DNA of 64,000 nucleotides. Origin: Bacteroidota bacterium (GTDB lineage: Bacteria > Bacteroidota > Bacteroidia > B-17B0 > Aurantibacillaceae). Below are positions 56,501 to 64,000 of the stretch, piece after piece (position 1 is the stretch's first letter; every line of letters starts with the position of its first letter). The notes beneath the pieces are model-generated. The model was not told the DNA's origin. It saw only the letters and a list, made by a program, of their open reading frames with translations, and ran no database searches. A program made the translations under genes and the position numbers. The stretch spans positions 62,001 to 126,000 of the forward strand of contig JAQZBQ010000006.1 of NCBI GenBank assembly GCA_029237825.1, in the 5' to 3' direction.

Positions 56501-57887
56501 ACTGGATCGCTTTTCCTTCGATTAATTTTGGCTGGAAAGCCTGGATACCTAACCTGTGCAATGTTGGTGCACGGTTTAACATCACAGGGTGTCCTTTCAA
56601 AACGTTCTCTAAAATATCCCAAACGATTGGCTCTTTCTTATCTACAATTTTCTTTGCAGACTTAACCGTTTTCACGATACCACGCTCAATCATTTTACGA
56701 ATGATAAATGGTTTGAAAAGCTCTGCAGCCATTTCTTTTGGTAAACCACATTCGTGTAATTTCATTTCAGGCCCAACAACAATTACCGAACGAGCCGAGT
56801 AATCCACACGCTTACCTAATAAGTTCTGACGGAAACGTCCTTGCTTACCTTTTAATGAATCTGATAACGATTTTAACGCCCTGTTTGATTCAGTTTTAAC
56901 TGCGTTTGATTTACGGGAGTTGTCGAATAATGAATCAACCGACTCCTGTAACATACGCTTTTCGTTACGTAAAATTACATCCGGTGCTTTGATCTCGATC
57001 AAACGCTTTAAACGGTTGTTACGGATTATTACACGACGGTATAAATCATTTAAATCGGATGTCGCAAAACGGCCACCATCCAATGGAACTAACGGACGCA
57101 ATTCCGGTGGAATAACCGGTACTGTTTTAATGATCATCCATTCAGGACGATTTTCAATATGTCCTTGTGCTGAACGGAACGCTTCAATTACCTGCAAACG
57201 TTTCAAGGCTTCGTTTTTACGTTGCTGAGAAGTTTCGGTATTTGCTTTGTGACGTAATTCGTAAGATAAATCATCTAACTGTAAACGGGATAATAAATCC
57301 TGAAGTGCCTCAGCACCCATTTTAGCGATGAATTTATTAGGATCGTTATCATCCAATAAATGGTTATCTTTTGGTAAAGTCTCAACCAGGTTCAGGTACT
57401 CTTCTTCCGTTAAGAAGTCTAAGTACTGTGTTCCGTTTTGAGCGGCTGTACCGGCATTAATTACTACGTAACGTTCGTAGTAAATGATCATATCCAGTTT
57501 TTTGGTAGGTAAGCCCAATAAGTAACCAATTTTATTTGGTAATGAACGGAAATACCAGATATGTGCAACTGGCACCACTAAATTAATATGGCCCATGCGC
57601 TCACGACGCACTTTTTTCTCAGTTACTTCAACTCCACAACGGTCGCAGATAATTCCCTTGTAACGAATACGCTTGTATTTCCCGCAGTGGCATTCGTAAT
57701 CTTTAACCGGCCCAAAAATACGCTCACAAAACAAACCATCTCTCTCTGGTTTGTAAGTACGGTAATTGATGGTCTCTGGTTTTAGAACCTCGCCAGAACT
57801 ACGCTGAAGAATAGTTTCGGGAGAAGCTAAACTAATCGTGATCTTGGAGAAGTTCGATTTTACTTTGTTATCTTTTCTTAAAGCCAT
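53592..57887 (-). CDS. rpoC: RNA polymerase subunit beta'
   Basis: Largest catalytic subunit of RNA polymerase, 1431 residues. The active-site motif [12 protein letters not shown], with the three Mg-binding Asp residues, is intact. The zinc finger [20 protein letters not shown] near the N-terminus and the second four-Cys motif ([16 protein letters not shown], with upstream Cys) are present. The acidic C-terminal tail ([10 protein letters not shown]) is typical. It is encoded 96 bases after rpoB, with a hairpin in between, and is followed by a strong terminator. The start at 57887 gives [24 protein letters not shown], as expected. Confidence 0.98.
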   Translation of the reverse strand: MALRKDNKVKSNFSKITISLASPETILQRSSGEVLKPETINYRTYKPERDGLFCERIFGPVKDYECHCGKYKRIRYKGIICDRCGVEVTEKKVRRERMGHINLVVPVAHIWYFRSLPNKIGYLLGLPTKKLDMIIYYERYVVINAGTAAQNGTQYLDFLTEEEYLNLVETLPKDNHLLDDNDPNKFIAKMGAEALQDLLSRLQLDDLSYELRHKANTETSQQRKNEALKRLQVIEAFRSAQGHIENRPEWMIIKTVPVIPPELRPLVPLDGGRFATSDLNDLYRRVIIRNNRLKRLIEIKAPDVILRNEKRMLQESVDSLFDNSRKSNAVKTESNRALKSLSDSLKGKQGRFRQNLLGKRVDYSARSVIVVGPEMKLHECGLPKEMAAELFKPFIIRKMIERGIVKTVKSAKKIVDKKEPIVWDILENVLKGHPVMLNRAPTLHRLGIQAFQPKLIEGKAIQLHPLVCSAFNADFDGDQMAVHVPLGHAAVLEAQILMLASHNILNPSNGAPVAVPSQDMVLGLYYLTKSKKNLPNDAVRGEGKVFYSAEEVNIALNEKQVDIHAQIKIRVTNALDGDKLVTKIIDTTVGRVMFNQVVPHEVGYINELLTKKSLRDIIGMVVKKTGMAKTAKFLDDIKDLGFKTAFRGGLSFNLGDIETPDEKFKIIKDARAQVEEVMNNYAMGFITNNERYNQVIDIWTHANSKVTKKVMDVLSTDKQGFNSVYMMLDSGARGSKEQIKQLSGMRGLMAKPQKAGDTTASIIENPVLSNFREGLSILEYFISTHGARKGLADTALKTADAGYLTRRLVDVAQDVIINEEDCGTLRGLTAMALKNNDDIVESLSDRILGRISLNDLYHPTTGDLIVTGGEMIDEDVASVIEKSPIESVEIRSVLTCESRLGVCAKCYGRNLSNGRQVQLGEAVGVIAAQSIGEPGTQLTLRTFHVGGTASNTAASSSYVAKYDGIAEIDELRTVERTNPDGTKANVVIGRSTEVRIVDANTGITLTTGNIPYGSQLYIKPSAKVKKGDVICDWDPYNAVIVSEFAGAVEYEGIKENVTYREESDEQTGFREKVIIESRDKTLSPLIRIVDKKGEALKTYNLPISAHIVVNEGAKVELGQILVKIPRVTGKTGDITGGLPRVTELFEARNPSNPAVVSEIDGIVTFGKIKRGNREVIVEAKTGEQHRYLVSLSKHILVQENDFVKAGEQLSDGATSPGDILAIKGPTAVQEYLVNEIQEVYRLQGQKLNDKHFETIVRQMMRKVQIEDPGDTSFLELQLINKIHFMEENDNLYGKKVIVEPGDSENLKRGQIVTARKLRDENSVLRRKDLKLVEARDAVPATATPILQGITRASLQTNSWISAASFQETTKVLNEAAVNGKVDTLQGLKENVIVGHLIPAGTGLRQYEKIVVGSKEEYERLMASKEEIEEEA

Positions 57888-57934
57888 TTTTTTGCTTTTT
57901 GGTTTTAGTGATAATAAAAATTCTTTTACTTATT

Positions 57935-57971
57935 TCCTTTGTTGACTTCGAGTTTCTCAGCCAACAAAGGA
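57935..57971 (-). other. Hairpin in the rpoB-rpoC spacer
   Basis: TCCTTTGTTG (57935-57944) and CAACAAAGGA (57962-57971) form a perfect 10-base stem with a 17-base loop. No U-run follows, so it is unlikely to be a terminator. It may be a processing site or a stabilising element in the rpoBC mRNA. Confidence 0.5.
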
Positions 57972-57983
57972 TTAAAGTGTTTC

Positions 57984-60900
57984 TTAGTCAAGTGTTACAT
58001 CCAATGCCAATCCACGTAATTCGTGCATCAATACATTAAATGATTCAGGGATACCCGGAGCAGGAATGTTTTCGCCTTTTACAATTGCCTCGTAAGCTTT
58101 TGCACGGCCCATCACGTCATCCGACTTGATAGTTAATAATTCCTGTAACACGTTTGCAGCACCATAAGCTTCTAATGCCCAAACCTCCATCTCACCAAAA
58201 CGCTGACCACCAAACTGTGCTTTACCACCAAGAGGTTGCTGCGTAATCAATGAATAAGGTCCGATAGAACGTGCGTGCATCTTATCATCAACCATGTGAC
58301 CTAATTTTAACATGTAGATGATACCTACAGTTGCCGGTTGGTCAAAACGTTCGCCAGTGCCACCATCAATTAAGTATGTACGGCCATACTGAGGAATACC
58401 TGCTTTTGTAGTGTACTCATCAATTTGTTCCATAGACGCACCATCGAAAATAGGTGTGGAGAACTTCAAACCTAATTCTTTACCAGCCCATGCCAATACT
58501 GTTTCATAAATCTGTCCGATGTTCATACGGGATGGTACACCTAATGGATTTAAAACAATATCAACCGGAGTTCCATCATCAAGGAATGGCATGTCTTCGT
58601 CTTTTACAATACGAGCTACAATACCTTTATTTCCATGACGACCAGCCATCTTATCACCTACTCTTAACTTACGTTTCTGAGCGATGTAAACTTTAGCTAA
58701 TTGAACAATACCATTTGGTAACTCATCACCTACAGTAATTTGGAATTTCTCACGCTTGTACTGACCTAAGAAATCATTATACTTGATCATGAAGTTGTGT
58801 AACAAACGCTCAATTTGCTCATTCTTATCTTTATCGGTTGTCCAGTTTCCAGGATTCACCTCAGAGAAATCAATTTTCTCTAATAATTTTTGAGTAAACT
58901 TAGTTCCTTTAGTAATAACTTCTTCACCTAAGATATTATGAACACCCTGAGATGTACGGCCATTTACCAATTCAAATAATTTTTCAATTAATTGGTATTT
59001 GATATTAGCAACCGCTTTGTGATGATCAGCATCCAGTTTTTCAACTAATGGTTTTTCATCCGCTTTTTGCTTTTTATCTTTTATAGCACGTGAGAATAAT
59101 TTTTTATCAACGATAACGCCTTTAATTGATGGAGACACGCGTAAAGAAGCGTCTTTCACATCACCGGCTTTATCACCAAAGATGGCGCGTAATAATTTTT
59201 CTTCAGGAGACGGATCTGTTTCACCTTTTGGAGTAATTTTTCCAATTAAGATATCACCTTCCTTAACCTCAGCACCAACACGGATAATACCTTTTTCATC
59301 CAGGTCTTTGGTTGCTTCTTCACTTACGTTAGGAATATCCGGAGTTAATTCTTCCATTCCACGTTTTGTGTCACGCACTTCTAAAGAATATTCATCAATG
59401 TGGATCGATGTAAAAATATCGTCACGAATGATTCGTTCAGAAATTACGATCGCATCCTCAAAGTTATAACCTTTCCAAGGCATGAACGCTACTTTTAAGT
59501 TACGCCCTAAAGCTAATTCACCTTTGTCGGTAGCATAACCATCACATAATACCTGACCTTTTACCACTTTATCACCTTTCTTAACGATTGGTTTTAAGTT
59601 CATACAGGTACTCTGGTTAGTTTTCTGGAATTTAGTTAATTTATAAGTTCTAACATCACCCTCAAATGATACCAGCTTCTCATCGTTGCTTCTGTTGTAA
59701 CGGATAACAATTTCTCTTGCGTCAACATATTCAACAACACCATCACCTTCCGCATTGATCAATACACGGCTATCTTCTGCCACACGGGCTTCAATACCTG
59801 TACCAACAATTGGTGCTTCAGGACGCATTAATGGAACTGCCTGACGTTGCATGTTCGATCCCATCAGGGCACGGTTAGCATCGTCATGCTCAAGGAACGG
59901 AATTAAAGATGCCGCAATGGATGCAATCTGGTTTGGCGCAACATCCATTAAATGGATTTTGTTTGGCTCTAAAACCGGGAAATCACCTTCATAACGGGCA
60001 GTAACTTTATCATGAATAAAGTTCCCTTTTTCATCTAATTCAGCACTTGTCTGAGCAATATTTTTCTGATCTTCTTCTTCAGCGGTTAAATAAGTAATTC
60101 CTTTATTTACATCCACTTTTCCGTTATTTACTGTACGGAAAGGCGTTTCAATGAATCCTAATTTGTTCACTTTCGCGAAAACGCATAAAGATGAAATCAA
60201 ACCAATGTTTGGTCCTTCCGGAGTTTCAATAGTACAAAGACGACCGTAATGAGTGTAGTGAACGTCACGCACCTCGAAACCTGCACGCTCACGGGATAAA
60301 CCTCCTGGCCCCAATGCCGAAAGACGACGCTTGTGCGTAATCTCCGATAACGGGTTGGTTTGATCCATGAACTGTGATAACTGGTTAGTTCCAAAGAAAG
60401 AATTAATTACAGATGATAATGTTTTAGCATTGATCAAATCGGTTGGAGTAAATACCTCGTTGTCACGTACGTTCATACGCTCACGGATAGTACGCGCCAT
60501 ACGCGCTAAACCAACACCAAACTGAGAGAACAATTGCTCACCAACTGTACGTACACGACGGTTAGATAAGTGATCGATATCATCCACATCCGTTTTTGAG
60601 TTAATTAATTCGATCAAATATTTCATGATCAAAATAATATCTTCTTTGGTTAATACACGGATATTCATAGGAATATCAATGCCTAACTTCTTGTTGATAC
60701 GGAAACGGCCTACTTCACCTAAATCATAACGTTTATCCGAGAAGAACAACTTGTCGATTACACCACGCGCTGTTTCTTCATCTGGTGGCTCAGCATTACG
60801 AAGCAAACGGTAGATATACTCAATCGCTTCTTTTTCTGAGTTAGTAGAATCTTTTTGTAAAGTATTGTAGATAATGGCAAAGTCCGCAGTATTAACGTCT

Positions 60901-61796
60901 TCTTTATGCAAGATAATAGATTTAACACCGGCATCAGCAATTAAGTCAATGTGGTTGTCATCTAAAATTGTTTCACGGTCTAAAATAACTTCGTTACGCT
61001 CGATTGAAACTACCTCTCCGGTATCTTCATCCACGAAATCCTCGATCCATGTTTTTAAAACACGTGCAGCCAGCCTGCGACCAACTTCACGTTTTAAACC
61101 AGCTTTTGAAACTTTCACTTCATCAGCTAAACCAAAAATTTCTAAAATTTGTTTATCGCTTTCAAAACCAATAGCACGTAATAACGTGGTAACTGGCAAT
61201 TTTTTCTTACGATCGATATAGGCGTACATCACGTTGTTGATGTCGGTAGCAAATTCAATCCAGGAACCTTTGAAAGGAATAACACGAGCACTATATAATT
61301 TAGTACCATTGGCGTGACGGCTTTGGCCGAAGAACACGCCCGGCGAACGGTGTAACTGGGAAACAATAACACGTTCAGCACCATTGATCACAAATGATCC
61401 TTTAGGTGTCATGTACGGGATTGTTCCCAGGTAAACGTCCTGCACGATGGTTTCAAAATCTTCATGTTCAGGATCGGTACAGTAAAGCTTTAACTTAGCT
61501 TTTAACGGCACCGAATAAGTTAAACCACGGCTGATACACTCTTCAAGTGCGTAGCGTGGCGGATCAACGAAATAATCCAAAAATTCCAACACGAAATTAT
61601 TTCTCGCATCAGAGATAGGAAAGTTTTCGGCAAATACACGGAATAAGCCTTCGTTCTTACGGTTATCCGGTGTGGTTTCTAATTGAAAGAAATCCTGGAA
61701 GGATTTCACTTGTATATCCAGAAAATCAGGATACTCAATCGGAAATTTGTTTGAAGAGAAATTAATTCTCTGTGATTTTTTAATTGCTGTAGCCAA
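57984..61796 (-). CDS. rpoB: RNA polymerase subunit beta (non-ATG start)
   Basis: Second largest RNA polymerase subunit, 1270 residues, highly similar in pattern to other Bacteroidota Rpo[20 protein letters not shown] near the N-terminus, the rifampicin-pocket segment [19 protein letters not shown] with [19 protein letters not shown] unchanged, and the C-terminal [20 protein letters not shown]. Reading [14 protein letters not shown], the only reasonable start is TTG at 61796; no ATG is in frame before the upstream TAA. The end of rplL, as sequenced, overlaps this start by 17 bases, an unusual arrangement. In the pocket region the sequence [10 protein letters not shown] has Thr where many bacteria have Pro; this is also seen in related lineages as far as recalled, and is not taken as resistance. 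Confidence 0.97.
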   Translation of the reverse strand: MATAIKKSQRINFSSNKFPIEYPDFLDIQVKSFQDFFQLETTPDNRKNEGLFRVFAENFPISDARNNFVLEFLDYFVDPPRYALEECISRGLTYSVPLKAKLKLYCTDPEHEDFETIVQDVYLGTIPYMTPKGSFVINGAERVIVSQLHRSPGVFFGQSRHANGTKLYSARVIPFKGSWIEFATDINNVMYAYIDRKKKLPVTTLLRAIGFESDKQILEIFGLADEVKVSKAGLKREVGRRLAARVLKTWIEDFVDEDTGEVVSIERNEVILDRETILDDNHIDLIADAGVKSIILHKEDVNTADFAIIYNTLQKDSTNSEKEAIEYIYRLLRNAEPPDEETARGVIDKLFFSDKRYDLGEVGRFRINKKLGIDIPMNIRVLTKEDIILIMKYLIELINSKTDVDDIDHLSNRRVRTVGEQLFSQFGVGLARMARTIRERMNVRDNEVFTPTDLINAKTLSSVINSFFGTNQLSQFMDQTNPLSEITHKRRLSALGPGGLSRERAGFEVRDVHYTHYGRLCTIETPEGPNIGLISSLCVFAKVNKLGFIETPFRTVNNGKVDVNKGITYLTAEEEDQKNIAQTSAELDEKGNFIHDKVTARYEGDFPVLEPNKIHLMDVAPNQIASIAASLIPFLEHDDANRALMGSNMQRQAVPLMRPEAPIVGTGIEARVAEDSRVLINAEGDGVVEYVDAREIVIRYNRSNDEKLVSFEGDVRTYKLTKFQKTNQSTCMNLKPIVKKGDKVVKGQVLCDGYATDKGELALGRNLKVAFMPWKGYNFEDAIVISERIIRDDIFTSIHIDEYSLEVRDTKRGMEELTPDIPNVSEEATKDLDEKGIIRVGAEVKEGDILIGKITPKGETDPSPEEKLLRAIFGDKAGDVKDASLRVSPSIKGVIVDKKLFSRAIKDKKQKADEKPLVEKLDADHHKAVANIKYQLIEKLFELVNGRTSQGVHNILGEEVITKGTKFTQKLLEKIDFSEVNPGNWTTDKDKNEQIERLLHNFMIKYNDFLGQYKREKFQITVGDELPNGIVQLAKVYIAQKRKLRVGDKMAGRHGNKGIVARIVKDEDMPFLDDGTPVDIVLNPLGVPSRMNIGQIYETVLAWAGKELGLKFSTPIFDGASMEQIDEYTTKAGIPQYGRTYLIDGGTGERFDQPATVGIIYMLKLGHMVDDKMHARSIGPYSLITQQPLGGKAQFGGQRFGEMEVWALEAYGAANVLQELLTIKSDDVMGRAKAYEAIVKGENIPAPGIPESFNVLMHELRGLALDVTLD

Positions 61797-62136
61797 TGTA
61801 ATGAAGTTTATTAGTTAGTATTCTAAAAGAGTTACGCCATTCTTTAACCGCTTTTGGAGCACCATCAACTAAGTCTTTAGCTTCTTTCAAACCTAAACCA
61901 GTTAAGTCTTTTACAACTTTAACTACACCTAATTTTGCTGCACCAGCTTCAACTAAAATTACATCGAAAGATGTTTTAGCTGCTGCTGCGTCTCCGCCTG
62001 CTGCACCACCACCTGCTACAACTACTGCTGCTGCTGGCTCGATACCATACTCGTCTTTTAATACTGTTGCTAATTCCTGAACTTCTTTAACTGTCAGGTT
62101 TACTAATGTTTCAGCGATTGCTTTTACGTCTGCCAT
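61780..62136 (-). CDS. rplL: Ribosomal protein L7/L12, C-terminus apparently lost
   Basis: Stalk protein that recruits translation factors. Residues 1-99 are a normal L7/L12: N-terminal dimerisation domain (about 1-32), Ala/Gly-rich hinge (about 33-52), and CTD beginning [26 protein letters not shown], with the factor-binding [17 protein letters not shown]. Here the usual last about 24 residues (after KE: GVSKDEAE ... GAEVE-K) are absent. Instead [19 protein letters not shown] runs to a stop inside the start of rpoB. The missing part forms the last helix and strand of the CTD. Removing one T after residue 99 restores Gly-Val but then stops after five residues, so a simple frameshift does not rescue the end. 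A deletion of about 70 bases is the most direct reading. Confidence 0.9.
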   Translation of the reverse strand: MADVKAIAETLVNLTVKEVQELATVLKDEYGIEPAAAVVVAGGGAAGGDAAAAKTSFDVILVEAGAAKLGVVKVVKDLTGLGLKEAKDLVDGAPKAVKEWRNSFRILTNKLHYIGYSN

Positions 62137-62143
62137 TTTATTA

Positions 62144-62617
62144 TTAGTTTAATTTTGCACCCATCACGCGTTGGATAGGAGCTTGTAACAAGCCAATGAT
62201 GTCTCCGATTAATTCGTTTTTCGATTTTAATCCTGCTAAAGCTTCCAATTTATCGTCACCGATAAAAATCATCTCTTCAACATAAGCTGCTTTTAATTGA
62301 GGTTTATCACCACCTTTGCGGAACTCTTTAATTAATTTAGCAGGTACATTTGATGTGTCTGTTAAAATTAAAGCAGTCTGGCCTTTTAATGCAGGGATAA
62401 GTTCAGCTAGTTTGCTGTCGTTTGCACGCTCTAAAGCTTTCGCTAATAAAGTGTTTTTAACAACGGACATGCTTACTTTCTTATCATAGCAAGAACGGCG
62501 TAATTGATTAACCTTTTCTACTGACAAAGAAGAACAATCAGCTAAATAGATCTTGTTATTGTCATTTAAAATGGCAACTAGTCTATCTATTTCCTGTGTT
62601 TTTTCTTGTTTGTTCAT
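62144..62617 (-). CDS. rplJ: Ribosomal protein L10, short C-terminus
   Basis: Scaffold of the L7/L12 stalk. 157 residues; the globular domain (about 1-130) is complete with [12 protein letters not shown] and [25 protein letters not shown]. It ends [15 protein letters not shown], whereas Bacteroidota L10 proteins usually continue about 15 residues more in the helix that holds the L7/L12 N-terminal domains (about 165-175 residues in total). The stop is directly followed by two more in-frame TAA codons and the rplL ATG only seven bases later. So the last helix is shorter than expected. Start at 62617 is standard, 20 bases after rplA. Confidence 0.93.
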   Translation of the reverse strand: MNKQEKTQEIDRLVAILNDNNKIYLADCSSLSVEKVNQLRRSCYDKKVSMSVVKNTLLAKALERANDSKLAELIPALKGQTALILTDTSNVPAKLIKEFRKGGDKPQLKAAYVEEMIFIGDDKLEALAGLKSKNELIGDIIGLLQAPIQRVMGAKLN

Positions 62618-62637
62618 ACTGATAGAATTTGTTTAAA

Positions 62638-63330
62638 TTAATTAAATGATTTGGTGTCGATTTGAATACCTGCACTCATTGTGCTGCTCATGTACACTGA
62701 TCTAACATATGTACCTCTCGCAGAAGACGGTTTTAATTTCACGATCGCATTTAAAACTTCCATTGCGTTCTCAGTTAATTTCTGAGCATCGAATGATGCA
62801 CGGCCAATTCCTGTGTGAACGATACCAGCTTTATCTACTTTGAAATCAATTTTACCACCTTTTGAGTCAGAAACGGCTTTACCAACATCCATGGTAACTG
62901 TTCCTGTTTTTGGGTTAGGCATTAATCCGCGAGGACCTAAAACACGACCTAAAGCACCAACTTTACCCATTACTGAAGGCATAGTGATGATTACGTCTAC
63001 GTCTGTCCATCCACCTTTGATTTTTTCGATGTATTCGTCTAATCCAACGTAGTCAGCACCTGCTGCTTTAGCTTCCGCTTCCTTATCAGGGGTAACGATT
63101 GCCAAAACGCGCAAAGTTTTACCTGTACCGTGAGGTAAGGTAACGGTGCCACGTACCATTTGATTAGCTTTACGAGGATCAACTCCTAAACGGATCGCAA
63201 GATCCACGGACGCATCAAATTTAGTAGTGGTAATATCTTTCACCACTTTTGAAGCTTCAGCAACAGTGTATGCTTTGCTCGCATCGAACTTAGCGTCTGC
63301 TGCTTTTCTTTTTTTAGTTAACGTTGCCAT
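62638..63330 (-). CDS. rplA: Ribosomal protein L1
   Basis: Large subunit protein at the L1 stalk, helping release of tRNA from the E site; in many bacteria also a translational repressor of its own operon. 230 residues, normal length. Domain I (about 1-70 and 160-230) and domain II (about 70-160) are recognisable; [22 protein letters not shown] near the end is conserved. The core [18 protein letters not shown] carries the family signature. It is encoded between rplK (37 bases upstream) and rplJ (20 bases downstream). Confidence 0.97.
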   Translation of the reverse strand: MATLTKKRKAADAKFDASKAYTVAEASKVVKDITTTKFDASVDLAIRLGVDPRKANQMVRGTVTLPHGTGKTLRVLAIVTPDKEAEAKAAGADYVGLDEYIEKIKGGWTDVDVIITMPSVMGKVGALGRVLGPRGLMPNPKTGTVTMDVGKAVSDSKGGKIDFKVDKAGIVHTGIGRASFDAQKLTENAMEVLNAIVKLKPSSARGTYVRSVYMSSTMSAGIQIDTKSFN

Positions 63331-63366
63331 TTTTTAAAGCTTGTTATTGATTAATAATTAATTTAA

Positions 63367-63810
63367 TTAAGGCTTTACAGGTGCCTCGCCTGTGGTGGTA
63401 ATTCCCATACTACGGGCAGTACCCGCAACCATTGACATAGCAGATTCAATTGTAAAACAGTTCATGTCTACAATTTTATCCTGTGCGATGGTACGAATCT
63501 GATCCCAGGAAATGGAACCAACTTTTTTACGGTTGCTTTCCCCTGAACCTTGCTTAACTTTGGTTGCCTCTAAAATCTGAACTGCTACAGGTGTACGCTT
63601 GATAATGAAATCAAACGTTTTGTCAACGTAAACATTGATCAATACAGGTAATACCTTACCTGCTTGTTCCTGGGTTCTTGCATTGAACTGCTTGCAGAAC
63701 TCCATAATGTTTACACCTTTTGCACCTAATGCAGGACCAATCGGAGGCGACGGGTTAGCAGCTCCACCTTTAATTTGAAGCTTTACAATTGCTGATAACT
63801 CTTTTGCCAT
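63367..63810 (-). CDS. rplK: Ribosomal protein L11
   Basis: Large subunit protein at the GTPase centre, binding 23S rRNA helices 43/44. 147 residues, normal. The N-terminal domain has the Pro-rich [21 protein letters not shown], and the C-terminal RNA-binding domain has the [22 protein letters not shown] segment and [11 protein letters not shown], where the conserved rRNA-binding residues lie. The start at 63810 is standard. It is preceded by a leader with a candidate hairpin and by the end of nusG. Confidence 0.97.
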   Translation of the reverse strand: MAKELSAIVKLQIKGGAANPSPPIGPALGAKGVNIMEFCKQFNARTQEQAGKVLPVLINVYVDKTFDFIIKRTPVAVQILEATKVKQGSGESNRKKVGSISWDQIRTIAQDKIVDMNCFTIESAMSMVAGTARSMGITTTGEAPVKP

Positions 63811-63838
63811 TTTTTTGTTTTTATTTATTTGTTTATCC

Positions 63839-63874
63839 GAAAAGCAATCAATGGCTCATCATCTTTTGCTTTTC
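63839..63874 (-). promoter_or_regulatory. Candidate leader hairpin upstream of rplK (possible L1 site)
   Basis: GAAAAGCAA (63839-63847) pairs perfectly with TTGCTTTTC (63866-63874) around an 18-base loop. On the minus strand the loop contains AAGATGATGAGCC. It stands about 30 bases before the rplK start. L1 binds its own mRNA near rplK in many bacteria, so this is a candidate autoregulatory site, by position only. Confidence 0.35.
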
Positions 63875-63966
63875 ATTTATATTGGGGCTTTCATTTCGGG
63901 AGATTACTTTGAGTTGGAAGCAGCAAAGCGTCTCATATTCCCTGATTACTAACCGTCAATTCCCTT

Positions 63967-64000
63967 TTATTCTCTTTCTACTTCCCCGAAGCTTAATTCA
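63967..64000 (-). CDS. nusG: C-terminal end of transcription antitermination factor NusG (partial)
   Basis: The frame ending in TAA at 63967-63969 reads ELSFGEVERE up to the right edge. It matches the expected C-terminal strand of NusG (VEL-x-F-x-x-VE-x-), and its position right before rplK fits the conserved nusG-rplK-rplA order. Only about ten residues are visible, so the call rests partly on context. Confidence 0.55.
   Translation of the reverse strand, partial: ELSFGEVERE

Noticed and set aside
60180-60360. Rifampicin-resistance change in RpoB (Thr in [10 protein letters not shown])
   Set aside because: Other rifampicin-pocket residues are normal and this position varies between lineages; a resistance claim is not supported.

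Overview
The window is chromosomal DNA from a member of the Bacteroidota. The lineage call rests on several independent signs: three type IX secretion (T9SS) style C-terminal domains, a PorV-family outer-membrane protein, a TonB-dependent receptor with a carboxypeptidase-like N-terminal domain, tandem Ig-like/PKD surface proteins, a fused IcmF mutase, TPR-SpoIIE phosphatases, and promoters of the Bacteroidota -33 TTG / -7 TAnnTTTG type. No tRNA, rRNA, CRISPR array, transposase or prophage gene was seen. Genus cannot be assigned from the sequence alone.

Layout. 1-2593 (minus) is the N-terminal part of a secreted Asp-box/PKD protein that leaves the window. 2737-5597 (minus) holds yidC and a greA-HIT pair. 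5673-14972 (minus) is a three-gene outer-membrane block: TonB-dependent receptor, 1490-residue surface protein with a T9SS-like tail, PorV-like barrel. 15277-18554 (minus) holds a small basic exported protein, dCMP deaminase and typA; typA is flanked on both sides by copies of a structured intergenic repeat. 19047-22367 (plus) holds a seven-CxxCH cytochrome/TPR lipoprotein and aroB. 22426-31566 (minus) holds two TPR-SpoIIE phosphatases around an SRPBCC/GyrI-like protein, then icmF and a small membrane protein. 31695-39913 (plus) holds an M16 protease, a CoaD-like nucleotidyltransferase, a T9SS-exported subtilase, purB, a glycosyltransferase and a porin-like gene interrupted by TAG. 39910-44289 (minus) is an MBOAT/SGNH/SGNH O-acylation operon. 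44561-48512 (plus) holds tig followed by a compact KAS III / unknown / BtrH-like acyl-transfer cluster. 48684-53420 (minus) is a 1578-residue Ig-repeat adhesin. 53592-64000 (minus) is the nusG-rplK-rplA-rplJ-rplL-rpoB-rpoC operon.

The most unusual points are: (1) the structured intergenic repeat around typA, in three long copies plus fragments, with conserved boxes around stems whose sequences differ but still pair; (2) L10 and L7/L12, partners in the ribosomal stalk, both lacking the expected C-terminal segment, with rplL running into an rpoB that has no ATG; (3) a KAS III / BtrH-like pair that looks like a small ACP-acyl transfer pathway; (4) a TPR-SpoIIE gene whose signal peptide is only reachable from an ATT start; (5) a porin-like gene with one in-frame amber codon. 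Points 2, 4 and 5 could reflect sequence or assembly errors and need read-level confirmation.
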